A program made the translations under genes and the position numbers. Below the pieces are notes generated by a model. That model saw only the letters and a list, made by a program, of their open reading frames with translations. It searched no databases and had not been told where the DNA came from. Source: Lasiosphaeria ovina (lineage: Eukaryota > Ascomycota > Sordariomycetes > Sordariales > Lasiosphaeriaceae). From it: 64,000 nt of DNA. The stretch is from positions 248,001 through 312,000 of the forward strand of contig JAULSN010000015.1 in NCBI GenBank assembly GCA_033439765.1. The letters are read 5' to 3'. Positions 22,201 through 32,857 of the stretch are shown piece after piece; position 1 is the stretch's first letter, and every line of letters begins with the position of its first letter.

Positions 22201-23227
22201 GCAGACGAGGGGCTCAAGGTTCTTCCCCCCGGCCCGTGACATCCGGCAGGAGTCAAACACTGAGACGGCACGCCCCAAGTCGCCGTCCCCGCCTCCTCCA
22301 GACATGGCAGGCCACCCAGCTTTCGACGGCGATGTGAGCCATCCACATGTCTCCTTACCCCCGCCGCCGGTTGTGGTTCGGCTGCCACCTGCCGCTAAGC
22401 CCGAGGTACGGGCGCCTGCTGCCCCTGAGTCCAGCAGCGTCTCCACAGCACCCAAGTCACAGGGACCGAGCTTTTCGTGGGCTACGACAGGAGCATATAA
22501 GGAGAGCGACGCGATTCACACCGTACCTGGCTCAGCCGTTAACAGCCAGCGGCCTTCGGTACACAAGCCGGAGAATATGTGGCAGGCCAAGATTGACAGT
22601 CTTCTTGGCGGGCGAAAGACCCACGCCCCTTCCAAGCCGACGAGCGGTGATTATAGAAACCAGAACGCCCACGATAACTCGGGGCGCTCCTCGTCATCTC
22701 GGTCCAATGCTACTTCGATAGCCGCGAAGGATGGGTCTGTGACAACCAAGGATATGGCGGAGGAATGCTTTGAGGAGCAGGAGATGGGGTCTTTGCCTCC
22801 CGTCCGGCTCCCTAGTGAGATTCCGGAAATGGCTTGGCAGCCAAGCCCCCCACCCAAGCCGCTTCCTAAGAAGTTGTTTGCACAGGTGTCGACGGCGGAA
22901 GCTATCAGATTCCCCCTCGATACCAACGTAACCGGCAGTCATGTGTGGCATGTCTCACTCCCTGGTCACGAGTCCAAGACGATTCCGATTCCATCTGGCC
23001 GTGCTCGAAGCAATCCTCGCCGAGGGGGGGTGCAACGTGGTGGTCGGACTCCATCCGTCCCGCACTATCGTCAGGGCAAGGGCCGAGATAGTTCTTCTTC
23101 TTACCCGGCCGACCAGGCGACTAGCGTGTCGGGATCCAACCCGCCGGCGAGCAGAAGCAGCCGAGGAGGCAGTTTCCGAGGACGTGACAATTGGTCTCGG
23201 AATTCGGCAGCACCTATCCAAACATAG
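19208..23227 (+). CDS. Large disordered protein with acidic WADIDDDDEDW motif and RGG tail
   Basis: I do not recognise a named family. Exons 19208-19273, 19379-19892 and 19971-23227 give about 1278 residues. Both introns are multiples of three without stops (105 and 78 nt), so they could be missed; each has GTAAGT and CAG ends. Near residue 195 there is an ordered-looking segment: KKYTDEELKKYGIHMATRLA, then QANWADIDDDDEDWAPETI and WKDGTKISIP. A charged coiled coil near residues 575-620 begins EEDYEIQKRLMRERRELAM. Further candidate motifs are MNERELKQSAWVSAVRLNDD, MWQAKIDSLLGGRK and SLPPVRLPSEIPEMAWQPSP. The C-terminus is rich in RGG/RGR (ARSNPRRGGVQRGGR, RGGSFRGRDNW), common in RNA-binding proteins. 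The rest is Pro/Ser/Ala-rich and probably unstructured. An RNA-related role is a guess from the RGG tail. Confidence 0.85.
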   Translation: MMATESPKERSDEATVTSDHEPVSLMPRRPASPHLPSPSSRLLSARADRGFYCASVQAIQIDTNSHNVDLDRSHVNGDGPASAGTDEIANKHISDIVDDLVHSSEVSISGGSDNEASRGDAIKDKDDGKGHERTSSTVKKPASFKSISVNKTFLTTKGTAPTVASKPGDKLAAAAGSAPGAPSGGLMVPRPRLVAKTGSGLVTKSSSTANGGKAGSAPDPSVVWNKNRRKFWYSHWLDAYISRSFEQSLLTRSTAVPPPEPKKYTDEELKKYGIHMATRLAPDDAKGQANWADIDDDDEDWAPETITWKDGTKISIPHTEEPAPVPELAPRIPVAAPSPVTSHANTVAKENGVVEKPKSPAPGVVSTMLTIKPGVLGSGKGLVLKGVQEKPTLVAKPPAPPTPVKSPWAPIPKVDKVSPVIMDIPGQSGAKFPPKDVPLTKTNSPPPPKEIAADDFSRAPWRDGGAGANRELYNSQSGRYEPVPDRRGSRPEGQHNRQPALLQRSGQHDQQGPAEPSAAFQTTRTSEQLGPYGRRRGSSNVSGGSGSYIHRLKGHDMPMPPPELTNARRGSATGGTDSPASPRNFSPSGIQGGPRHGQNWPTKVSPAVSHATPYQHGAPGPEARPVPPPVQQPAPVPLVTEEDYEIQKRLMRERRELAMKRRLEQEAREEAERKERIALKLAALGPPPESNKAKKASAKDQATTPTQIQPRDALPIQELTSATEEKAAEKPAAVSATLDSPKKTFSVPDEAATQPKSVSETTETRAQGNTHAHPWPNTAKQPDRYPAATWGATQPAIAKNVWGSPNNNRSLGNGTFITDLGTSPLAQLPAKSGPGPIAPPTSARSALVSQPAAVPASTARQPPIAPPKQTQAAGMNERELKQSAWVSAVRLNDDSFRDMLNAQYDERDRRLQKEGRALTDIQPAIKDTWRPTKLDDSGARAEAPIKQTVQLGQENPWASSSETKAASVSSAAPSEHSGRPQSAAPAPILGTKPPTASSQTRGSRFFPPARDIRQESNTETARPKSPSPPPPDMAGHPAFDGDVSHPHVSLPPPPVVVRLPPAAKPEVRAPAAPESSSVSTAPKSQGPSFSWATTGAYKESDAIHTVPGSAVNSQRPSVHKPENMWQAKIDSLLGGRKTHAPSKPTSGDYRNQNAHDNSGRSSSSRSNATSIAAKDGSVTTKDMAEECFEEQEMGSLPPVRLPSEIPEMAWQPSPPPKPLPKKLFAQVSTAEAIRFPLDTNVTGSHVWHVSLPGHESKTIPIPSGRARSNPRRGGVQRGGRTPSVPHYRQGKGRDSSSSYPADQATSVSGSNPPASRSSRGGSFRGRDNWSRNSAAPIQT

Positions 23228-24606
23228 GAGGGCGAGACATGAAGCCGATGGGTAGCTGGGGGTGCCAGATTCTTGAATGGGGTGGTGTCAGCCTCCCCTC
23301 CCTCTCAAAACAGATGTCTATTTCTAATTGACGACTGTTTTTTTCGCCGACGTATAGTTGCTGCCACTGGCAACTATCCTATCGGTGTCTATACACGACT
23401 CTGATCGGCACGACCCGACTTTGGTCGTTCAGACCTATACTTCGAAGTTACTTCCTCGAGAGGTGGTAACTGTGTACTACTTGTTTCGGTATTCTTTTAT
23501 TACTTTTCTCAACCGGCATTTTCGCGTTTTCGGCCGTGGCCGCTTTTTCGGTTGACGTTGTTGATGGGCCAGGAGTTTGCCTAGTCTACACTCGGCCGCG
23601 CCCTCAGCAGCATATTTATTGGAAGTACTGGGACTTTGAGCTGAGCCATTCATTGTTTGCCCGGGCTTTGGGTGGGACAAGGTTTGGTAGTTGTCCACAC
23701 AACAACACTAGGCCGACCAACCAGTACCCCAAACCAAGGGAAGGAAAATCGGCATGGTGTGCACGGAAATGAATGGAAAGGATGACACAGAGGAGAGCGG
23801 AGCACCAACACTGTTGCTGCTATCTAACGTTTTTATTTCACGTCACAATGGACCCAGTCGACAGCAGCGTCGGCAGGCCACACTACACGGGCGGGTGTGC
23901 CATTCGTGTCGGCGTGGTGCCCTCTCAAGGGAGAAACAGCGGTCTTGTCTTCTCTCACAGGGTTTAGCAAGATGGTGGTCTTGTCCTCAGTAGCTCGGGA
24001 TATGAGGGCGCGTACATGGACAGGACAGATCTGACAGGACGGTGTAACTGCGGCTGTAGCTGTAGCTGTAGCTGTAGCTGTAGCTGTAGCTGTAGCTGTA
24101 GCTGTAGCTGCGCGCGCACGATGGCATTTTGATAGCTTCGCAGTCCTTGCAGACAGAAAGTTAAGCCACGATTACTGAAGCCTCGTCCATTTGCAGTGTT
24201 TGTGGGATTTCTGTAAAGTTTTTTCTTGGCTTGCCTGGAACTGTAGCTTGTGAAAGGTGAGATTGGTCGAGGCAGCTCTGTCGCGCCCCCCTCCCTTTCT
24301 CCACCGAAATGAAAGCAGCCAGTCGGGACGGGGACCGAGCTAAGAATGCTAGGCCATCGGGGATTCGGGAGCGTATTTTGCGGAGGGGCCCTCAGCACCC
24401 GTCTAAGACCGGCATCATCTCCGCCTCGACCGGATACGTGTTTCTACTCGACATCATCTTCAATCTGCAGCCTGCTAACAGCCAATCCGGCCCGCAACGA
24501 CGTCATATCGAATAGGACCAGAAAAACCAAAGCACATTGCTACCACGGAGACGCCAGTGCCACTACATCAAGTGACGCTGCTCCTGGTAGAGACAAGACA
24601 GAGAAA
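23228..24606. other. Intergenic region with a hexanucleotide microsatellite
   Basis: About 1.4 kb between two plus-strand genes. It holds the 3' UTR of the RGG-tailed protein gene, a TGTAGC repeat at 24055-24110 and the leader of the aminotransferase gene. No coding signal was recognised. Confidence 0.5.
24055..24110. repeat. (TGTAGC)n microsatellite
   Basis: About nine perfect copies of the hexamer TGTAGC, preceded by a diverged copy (TGCGGC) and followed by CGCGCGCACG. It lies about 500 bp upstream of the aminotransferase start, so copy number could vary between strains without altering a protein. Confidence 0.95.
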
Positions 24607-24875
24607 ATGGAGGACAACGACGAGCGTAATGACAAGAAGAAGCTAATAAATCTGATCCGTGGCTGGCCGTCGCCGCACCTGCTGCCTGCAGAGCTTCTGC
24701 GCGCAGCAGCCAATAAGGCCCTAGCCGACCCCGCTGTCTACGTACCCGGGCTCCAATACGGGCCGGACCCGGGCTACCAGCCGCTGCGCGAGGAGCTGGC
24801 GGCTTGGCTGGGCTGCGCCTACAAGTCGAGCTACCGCCCGCAGTCGCAGAACCCACTACCAGGTGGCAGCACTGT

Positions 24876-24907
<32 letters not shown>

Positions 24908-26261
24908 CGGACCAGATTTGCATCACTGGCGGCGCATCGCAGAGCATCGCCTGCATTCTGCAGTCGTTCACGGACCCGGCGTACACGCGCGCCGTCTGGG
25001 CCGTGGCGCCGTGTTATTTCCTGGCATGTCCCATCTTCGAGGATGCCGGGTTCCGCGGCCGGCTGCGCGCCGTGCCTGAGGACGACGAGGGCATCGACCT
25101 GGAGTGGCTGGAGCGTGGGATCAAGCGGTGCGAGGCCGAGAGAGGGTCAGAAGAGAAGGTACGTTTTGTTTTCAATACATTTTGTCGGCCCATCTATGCT
25201 TTCTGTCGGGCACATTATCTTTTTTCCCTTATATTTTTCGTCTTTCCCTTTCACTCCGGAGATCAAGCAACAGGAAACCCGGCTAACTTCTCCCCTCTCA
25301 GCCCTACAAGGACCCAGGCCCGCACCGCAAGTTCTACCGCCACGTCATCTATGCCGTGCCAACCAGCGCCAACCCGTCAGGCAAGACCATGTCGCTGCGG
25401 CGGCGCGAGGGTCTAGTGCGGCTGGCGAGGGAGCACGACGCGCTCGTCATATGCGACGACGTATATGACTTCCTGCAGTGGCCCGTCCTGGCCGCCAGCC
25501 CCAGTCCCTCGTCGATCCCCCACGCGCTCCCGCTACCGCAGCCCCTGCTCCCTCGGCTGTCGGACATCGACCTCGCGCTAGGCGGGCCGACGCGCCACGA
25601 CCCGGCTCGCAAGCACTTCGGGCACGCCATCAGCAACGGCTCTTTCAGCAAGCTGGTCGGGCCGGGGGTGCGCACGGGGTGGACGCACAGCACGGCCGAC
25701 TTCGCGCTGGGCGTGTCGCAGACGGGGTCGACGCGCTCGGGAGGCGCGCCCAGCCAGATCGCCGCCGCCGTGGTCCACCAGCTACTCGCCAGCGGCGACC
25801 TCGACGCCCACCTCGACCGCGCCGTGCGGCCTGCCCTGCAGCGGCGGCACGCGCGGGCCGCCGCCGCGGTCAAGGCCGAGCTCGGCTGGGCGGGCGTCGA
25901 GGTGCTGGAGCGTAGTAGTAGTGGCAGCGACGACGGCGCCATGTTTGGCGGGTACTTTTTGTGGCTTACGCTGCCCGGGGACGGGCCGCGCGCCGACGAG
26001 GTGGCCATGCGCGCGCAGGCCGAGGAGAACTTGGTCGTCGCGCCCGGGAGCAGCTTCGAGGTGAGTGGCGACGAGGTCGGCCAGGTGCGCTTCCCGCGGA
26101 ACCTCCGCATCTGCTACTCGTGGGAGGAGGAGGACGACATAGTCGAGGGCATAAGGCGGTTAGGGATAGTGTTGAGGCGGTTGCGGGACGGGACTGAGCT
26201 GCCGGCGTCGGAGCTAGCTGGCAAGTGGAAGCCCGTTGGGACAGCAGGGGGGTTTAAATAA
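24607..26261 (+). CDS. PLP-dependent fold-type I aminotransferase
   Basis: Transfers amino groups using pyridoxal phosphate; the closest resemblance is to the 2-aminoadipate/aromatic (Aro8-like, MocR-related) group, but the substrate cannot be read from sequence. Exons 24607-25158 and 25302-26261 give 503 residues. Visible motifs: GLQYGPDPGYQPLREELAAW near the N-terminus, ICITGGASQSIACIL (cofactor phosphate region), YAVPTSANPSGKTMSLRRRE (the NPSG turn), LVICDDVYDFLQW (Asp and Tyr that contact PLP), SNGSFSKLVGPGVRTGW with the Schiff-base Lys in SFSK, and RICYSWEEED with the carboxylate-binding Arg. The frame is open upstream to 24346, but that part reads like leader, so I start at the ATG at 24607. 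A GGCGTC repeat adds a GVGVGVG run ahead of the cofactor motif. No catalytic residue is missing. Confidence 0.9.
24876..24905 (+). repeat. GGCGTC hexamer repeat inside aminotransferase
   Basis: Four to five copies of GTCGGC/GGCGTC encode alternating Val-Gly (GVGVGVGAGA). It is an in-frame microsatellite placed in what should be a surface loop before the conserved ICITGGASQ motif. Confidence 0.85.
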
Positions 26262-26733
26262 GGTAACATGGGCAGGAAGGAACACGAAAAAAGAAAAAAA
26301 AAATTTTGAACAAATATGGGCGGCAAGATAAAAATGTATTTACGCCTTGGCGTGGGTTTTGACTGCGTCAACTCTGGCAATCGAGGTACTCTTATGCTTG
26401 CTACAACTCCTGAATATCCATATAAGAGCATCAAGAGGTTTTCTTCTCGAAATCATGGCTTCAGCAATCCACATCTTAGTTTTTGGCTGTAGTTTTCCGC
26501 CACTCAATTGATCAAGTGATCGACTTCCACCGTTGCCTGCCTGCCTCCTGCTAATGGACGCCTTCCGTGAGGGCCCCCAACCGCGTTACCACGACACGAC
26601 GCGGCTCACAACGCGGCGCAGTCAGTCTCTTGCTCCCAACCACTGGCAGACCTCCGACTCGGATTCAAAAGTCACATAGCTCGAGCACGGACACTTGTAG
26701 TAAAAGTAAATACATCATTGACTCGATATGTAT
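26262..26733. other. Convergent 3' region of aminotransferase and RNase H2 subunit C
   Basis: About 470 bp between converging genes, with A-rich text (26287-26310) after the aminotransferase stop. It contains 3' UTRs only; no gene was seen. Confidence 0.5.
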
Positions 26734-27324
26734 TCATTTGTCACTAGTGGGTGCAGGGAACGAGTGTATCTGGCGATTCGAGCGCATTAGTCTCCCGAAG
26801 ACGCAAATCAGGCAGAAATGCGGAATTGAGGGCCACGTAGAGTATTCAACACGCACCTGATCTGCGAGCGTCAGCCACTCCTCAACACCCCTGACATATG
26901 GGTCCGCAGCGCCGTCGACGGTCGCCTCGTGGCTCCAGACGACCATGTCGTCGAACTCGGACTGGACGAACAGGCTCGAAGTTTTCGTCTTCCCTGCGGC
27001 AGCGGCGAGGCCGTCATCGCGCTCCATATCATCGACGTCGGGCTCTGTGGCCTCCTTTTGCAACCCGTCGCGCGCGACAGCGACCAGGCCGCGGTATCCC
27101 TCGGGCAGCGCCACCTTCTTGCCCACGAGCTTGCGGCCGCGGAAATACGCCGTGCTGGTGCCGTCCTCGCCCTGCGTAGGCTTCCAGAAGGACTGCACCG
27201 GCTCGACGGAGCCCGTGTGGTGCACGCGGCATGGGAGCAGATGAGGCGTTGCCTTTTGTGTCGGACCCGTCGTCGTCGCGTCGCGCTCGAGGCGGACCAT
27301 GGGCTGCTGCTTCTGTGATGCCAT
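26734..27324 (-). CDS. RNH203: Ribonuclease H2 subunit C
   Basis: Non-catalytic subunit of the nuclear RNase H2 heterotrimer, which removes ribonucleotides from DNA and RNA from RNA:DNA hybrids. Exons 27324-26857 and 26769-26734 give 167 residues. Family motifs: HLLPCRVHHTGSVEPVQSFW, TAYFRGRKLVGKKVALPEGY, VVWSHEATVDGAADPYVRGV and EEWLTLADQ. The frame stays open past ADQ, but a GTGCGT...CGCCAG intron of 87 nt joins ADQ to the short end IHSFPAPTSDK, which matches the way fungal orthologues end (ADQ-x-H). The ATG at 27324 fits the family; the frame is open further upstream to 27435 but only through leader-like text. The linker KEATEPDVDDMERDDGLAAA is acidic and variable. Confidence 0.9.
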   Translation of the reverse strand: MASQKQQPMVRLERDATTTGPTQKATPHLLPCRVHHTGSVEPVQSFWKPTQGEDGTSTAYFRGRKLVGKKVALPEGYRGLVAVARDGLQKEATEPDVDDMERDDGLAAAAGKTKTSSLFVQSEFDDMVVWSHEATVDGAADPYVRGVEEWLTLADQVRVEYSTWPSIPHFCLICVFGRLMRSNRQIHSFPAPTSDK

Positions 27325-30300
27325 GTCTGTCTCTCTGTCCTGTTCTCCCTCGTGAAAAAAGAAGAATAAAAATATGCCGGTATTGTCTTGATTTCTTTGG
27401 TGCACTTGTTCCTTGCCAATTGATTGTCGTTGCAATTCGTCGTTTATTAAGCAATGATTGGAGACGTGTTAAACGCGACGGGGCGGCGCGTCCAAGACTT
27501 TGGTGTCGCGCCACTTTACGCGTAGAGCAACAGGGGTCTTGGAGGGCCTTCGTCATCGAACAGCCACGCCGCCACACTTTGTGCACATTAGACATCAGGC
27601 ACGAGGTGATTCGAGTGAATTAAGAAAGTATCGAAGCAAAAACCAATCACACTTTAACCCAAGCAATTATTGCTCGCTTGTAGGCACGGGGTTCTAGTAA
27701 TTAATCTGTTGCCCCGCTGCAGGATGCAAAGGACGTTAAACTCCTCCAAGCCGGAATTTTCACCCAGGTCACATGGAAAAACACGAGCTGTTAAAAGCCT
27801 TCCCAGAAGATCGTATGCCATGCCACGCACCCAGCAGAGGGCGAGACTGAGGGTTTGGAAGCTTATCACAGACAATACTGACAGTGCAAGATTATATATA
27901 TCATACATTAAAATGTCGTAGTCGAGACCCAGACAGCAATATCCCGGACTCGGCTTCGTTAGTGACCTCGGACTTGATTTGCGGAAACACCCTAAATCGA
28001 CGTGATAATACTTCAAAGTTGCTCCCTAATCTGTTCTTACCATTCAAGCCCTGCTGATGTCACTTCGTTACCTGGATGTTAGGGTGATAATTTATGATGT
28101 TAATTTAGGCTTATGGGATTTCCGCGTATAAGTAACGTACCCCTGTAATCACGGTTCTAATTATGAACTTGGACGACTATTGAATCCTTAATAATCCTTT
28201 TGGCGTAAGAGACCAAATGTTACACCTAAGTATCTTTATTTTCTACATCTACATAGTGCACAACCCCTGGTCTCAAAGTTAACACTTTGGTAAATCTAAG
28301 CACAGCGCTTTTGTCTACGCACAAGCGCGACAGCTCTTTCGGACTGATGTTTCTAAGATGTCTCTGCCCTAGATAGTAATTACCTAGGTAGAAGGTATCG
28401 AGCCCGATTCTTCATTCAATAATTAACTAGCAATTTTAGGTTCTCTGCTCCAGCCCTATATCTAGCCTATACGCATTACAAGTATATGCTTCAGGTACGG
28501 TAGATCAGGTAGTTAATAGCTAATCCTTGCTTGTCCTGGTTCTGGCTTGCTCCTAATTTTATCCTTAGACATTGCCTAAACCCCCCCCCTTCTGTCTTTC
28601 TCTATCGCTCCTTTCTCTCCTTCCATATTTTCTAGGCTACCAGGCAGCAGTGATCTTCTACGCTACGGGGCACTCAAACTACGTAAGGCGTTTGAATACT
28701 TCCAAAGAGCGCGGAAACCACCATCTTCAAATCTTAAAGGTACCTAGATTGAACGGGGCTGATTTGGGATTTGGGGGACTATTTTGAAATTTTAAATCGC
28801 CTCACTGTCCATAGGCTTAGAAAAGCTTCTTGGCAATCATTCCCATGACGATGTCTCCCATGATATCTCCGGTGCGAAAGTAGCCGTGAAGCTTCTTTCT
28901 TTCGGATTCACCGTTTCCCCATGTTTCCTACGAGCATACAAGTCCTGTTTCAAAGCGCTTTCTTCAAATCAGTAGACATTGATAGCTAGAATACGTTGTA
29001 TAATTTTAAGAGAAAATCTATTCTGACTATCAAAACGTACCGTATATACTCACAACCGACTAGTACGGGTCTCACTGTCACCCGACGACTACATCTAATT
29101 CTTGCAGATAATAAATGTCAAGAGAAAAGGGATCCACTGCTGGAAATTTGGTCAAAGCACACACAACAGGGCCCTGAGCAGTTGAGATCCATTACCGCAG
29201 AATTCGTGGTGTACGCCAAGTCATCGCAAGAAAAAAAAACCCGATAGCAATCTGTGAAAATTTCTTGCGAATCGGGCGGGAATTTTGCGAGTGGAAACGA
29301 TACGATACAACCCAACCAGCAGGGTTGTGGACTCTCGAAACGACTTATTAGCGCCGATTTCTTTTCGTGCTGTGACCCGAGCCGCCTCAGTATCTTTCTT
29401 AGCTCGGGTCAATATGGAATCCAAGCCGACAAGACAGACCGAGGCACGTAAATCTGACGTGGAAGAAGAGGCAGTGTCGGACACGAGTCGAACAAAACGA
29501 ACCATTAGACTTGCGAGCCATTGGCAAATTAGAAGCTTGGCCCACGAATAATGCTGCGTGCGGTCTTGGGGCTGCTCCCGTCATGTCCCGTACAACCCAA
29601 GTTACTAATGTCAGGTAGTTTCTCGGCTAGGCAATAGAGCCGCAACATCGAGGAGGTGCAGTTCGGGGGTTCCGGATGCGGTTTTCTTGTGGGGCTGGCT
29701 CGTTGAGAGACGGTAGCAGCACCACGCACCTGCAAAGAAGACCACCACCGTCCACGGGACCCCCACTTCCGCTGGGGTTTGTGTTTGATTTTCCACCGCA
29801 CCAGCCCCATTTCGGGCCGGCATGCGATTGCGACTGCCGCTACTGCCAACTTCCATGGCGGGCAGGGCAGGGTTCTCTAAACCCGCCCGCGCGCATGGCG
29901 ATGCGGGAAAAACATTGCATTTCTGGCCATCTTAACTTTCTGGGAGCCCCGCCCCTTCCCGTTTCGTCCCCCCTTTCCACCCTTTTACCCCCCCATGGGG
30001 TAAGGTGGTTTCCCCCGCAAGCCGACCTCAGCTACTGTAGGACCCCTAATTGACGGTACGGAGGGGCAGGAGCTATTCGCCGTGTTAATCCCCGCCCTTT
30101 GGACCCTGTGACCACCTCGAGCACATGGCGGGAAGTCGAACTCTCATGCCCGAAATATCAAGGAAGGGCAGATTCTTACACGTAGACACGTACCAGGTAG
30201 TCTTGTGATATCAATTGGGCGAGCAAATTGCATCATATGGGGCTGCTAGTAGCCATTTCAATGATTCCATCCGGACTTTGACTCAACGCCCGCTCCCTTT

Positions 30301-30465
30301 ACGTACTGTACTACCCTCGGCCAGCCCGTCACGATTCCCGGCCCCCATCTGGCATCCATAGGTCTCTGTCTCTCTACCTGGACCACTCGCAGAATTCCAG
30401 TCGACGTCTCCACATTAGATCCGATTAGTATTGACACAACTCTAGACTATCTACCTACCCTCCCT

Positions 30466-30507
30466 GCATCTGCATCCGCATCCGCATCCGCATCCGCATC
30501 TGCATCC
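30466..30507. repeat. (GCATCY)n microsatellite
   Basis: Seven consecutive units of GCATCC/GCATCT/GCATCY in the upstream region of the methyltransferase gene, about 720 bp before its start codon. Confidence 0.9.
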
Positions 30508-30794
30508 CAGTACCCGAACTCTACTTATACACACCCCTCACAGATAGGGGCCCCACGGTGGCGTATCATCAAATCCAGGCCGACCTCCGGAGCAAGGGAG
30601 TCTTCCATGTCTGTGCGCCAGGATAGCCGGGATACGATCGGATCCTCAACTTGAGACGCGATAACGGCTCCCGTCCTTCTTGCGCCGCGGCCTCCCCAAC
30701 ATGGTCGCAGAACTCTCCCACTCTCGCTAGCAAACCACACACCTGACAGCCATGTCGGGAGTACGATTCGCTGTCTTTCACTCTCCTCCGCGCT

Positions 30795-30872
30795 CTTAGA
30801 ACTTCACGCTCTTGGAACCCACGCTCTTGCAACAACTTCAGACTCTTAGAACTTCAGGCTCTTGGAACCGAT
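30795..30872. repeat. Short imperfect tandem repeat, unit about 15-17 nt
   Basis: Units resembling CTCTTRGAACTTCACG / CTCTTGGAACCCACG occur five times in a row upstream of the methyltransferase gene. Their direct tandem order and spacing of 13-17 nt could mark a factor-binding cluster or simple slippage. Confidence 0.6.
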
Positions 30873-31228
30873 GGGTGTGTGCGGCCAAGTCCCATCCCAG
30901 TCTTGACCCTCATTTCGTCATCCTCTCACCGCCATTGCCACTGGGCAGTTGACAGCAGATAGAAACTCACTCACCTCCTCACCAAATAAACCAAGCAACC
31001 TACCGAACAAACAATCATCGGGGGCCACCGAGACCCAAATTTGCTTCGGAAAAGTTTTAAACGGTTCTCCCCCTTCTGTCCTGCGCCAGATATCCCAACA
31101 AAAGGCTAGGATTTCTCGTTTCTCGAGGGCAGTGCCGATTGTAGTCTTTGTCGTTTCGACAACATCGCCCCTGTAGCACACCTGTCGGACATCGGGTGGG
31201 TGTTCGTCTTGAACATTCGATCAACAAA

Positions 31229-32857
31229 ATGGCGTCATACAGATCACGGCCGGCCCTGCCAGAGGTCGTGACTCGTCCCATATATATCAGCGTTGGTTAT
31301 ATCCGCAGCAAGCTCGGCAGCCTCACCTGGGGCCCGGGCCTTGCTATTGCCAAGCCGACGATACAGTCTCTGTTGTCCTCCATCGAAGTCGGCACGCTCA
31401 TACTCGTCGACGACCCGGTTGACCAGCGTCTCGTCTTCGGTAAGAAGATAGGGCTCTCTGAGCCACGGCCGGCCGATCCAAGGCCGGCCAAGCGATCTGG
31501 CCGGACAGCAGACGCCAGCTTTGGCGCTCTGACTAATGGAGACAGCGACGTCCGCAAGCTCGCAGCGTATCCCCGAGTCGAGCTGGTCGTCAAGAGCGAG
31601 GCCTTCTGGATGCGCCTCTTCCTTTTTGCAGACATGGGATTCGCAGAGGCATACATGCTCGGCGAGGTCGAGTGCGCCGACCTGACCGCCTTTTTCCAGC
31701 TCTTCATTCTGAACCGGGACCGGCTATCCAACGCGACGACATGGTCGTCTGCAATCGCCAGTGCAATCACAGGAGTGGCGCGCTCGACCAACACGCTCTC
31801 CAACGCACTGCTGAACATATCAGCGCACTATGACATAAGCAACGACATGTTCGCGGCATTTTTGTCGCCGGACATGACATATTCATGTCCAATATGGAGC
31901 ACGGCACCATTGGGAGACGGCCGAGAGGAGTCCCTAGAGGAGGCCCAGATGACCAAGCTGCACCGCTTCATCGACGGAGCCAAGCTCAAGTCAACAGACC
32001 ACGTCTTGGAAATAGGAACCGGCTGGGGTTCATTTGCAATCGAGGCCGTCCGTAGGACTGGGTGCCGCGTGACGAGCCTGACGTTGTCCCGAGAGCAAAA
32101 AGTATTGGCTGAAGGGCGCATTGCCGCCGCGGGGTTTTCGGACAGGATCGAGGTCCTCCTAAAGGACTACCGCGCCCTGCCGGTGCCAGAAAACCCGTAC
32201 GATAAGATCGTGTCCATCGAGATGCTGGAGGCTGTCGGCCAAGAGTTCCTCGGCACTTATTTCGCGTGCATCGATCGACTGCTGAAGAAAGACGGGGGGG
32301 TTGCCATGTTCCAGTGCATTACGATGCCCGAGGGGAGGCACGACAGTTATTCCAAAGGCGAAGAGTAAGTAGTGACGCGCCGACGCAGACCAAAAGAGGA
32401 AAAAACTCTGACAATGACCCAAGTTTCATCAACCACTACATATTTCCGGGAGGCTATCTCCCGTCCACAACCCAGCTCATCAATCACATCACGGCCGAGT
32501 CGAAGGGCACGCTCATCGTGGAAAAGGTCGAGAACATCGGAGGCCACTATGTCAAGGCCCTTCGCCTCTGGAGGGAAGACTTCCTGCGCAACTTTGAGGC
32601 TAGGATTCGGCCGGCCCTCAAAGCAGAGCATCCCGATTTGACGGACGAGGAGATCGAGGTGTTCCGGAGGAAGTGGAAGGTAAGACCCAGCACAACACAG
32701 CACAACAAGACGGCTCTGCCTACGGATTGCTGACGGTAGTGTCTAGTACTACTTCACATATTGCGAGGCCGGATTCGTAACCAAAACGTTGGGGGATGTT
32801 ATTATCACGGTTGGTAGGGAAGGCGCACTGGAGCTGATGGAGGGCATCCCACTCTGA
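31229..32857 (+). CDS. Cyclopropane-fatty-acyl-phospholipid synthase family methyltransferase
   Basis: SAM-dependent enzyme of the CFA synthase/mycolic acid methyltransferase family, which adds a methylene or methyl carbon to unsaturated acyl chains. Exons 31229-32364, 32424-32679 and 32747-32857 give 500 residues. The N-terminal domain runs to about residue 200 (FADMGFAEAYMLGEVECADL is characteristic). The SAM-binding motif VLEIGTGWGSFAIEA is at about residue 258, followed by VTSLTLSREQ, YDKIVSIEMLEAVGQE and MFQCITMP. Exon 2 begins with FINHYIFPGGYLPS, and exon 3 encodes YYFTYCEAGFVTKTLGDV, the conserved end of this family. No N-terminal transmembrane pair is seen, which argues against sphingolipid C9-methyltransferase. 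Substrate is not known from sequence. It converges with REX4, separated by 237 bp. Confidence 0.9.

Larger units (their letters stand above)
27325..31228. other. 3.9-kb gene-free region
   Basis: The longest stretch without a supported gene. It holds the promoters of RNH203 (-) and the methyltransferase (+). Content: a C9 run near 28580, a repeat of CATCCG near 30466, and a short imperfect repeat of CTCTTRGAACTTCANG at about 30795-30870. Open frames of 60-125 codons (for example 29676-30053) show no family. No RIP-like composition was noted and no tRNA could be folded by eye. Confidence 0.5.

Noticed and set aside
24055..24110. CRISPR-like array
   Set aside because: It is a plain hexanucleotide microsatellite with no spacers, in a eukaryotic genome.
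24346..24606. N-terminal extension of the aminotransferase as a mitochondrial presequence
   Set aside because: The frame is open and Arg/Ser-rich, but family similarity begins only after 24640 and the text reads like a leader; kept as a minor possibility only.
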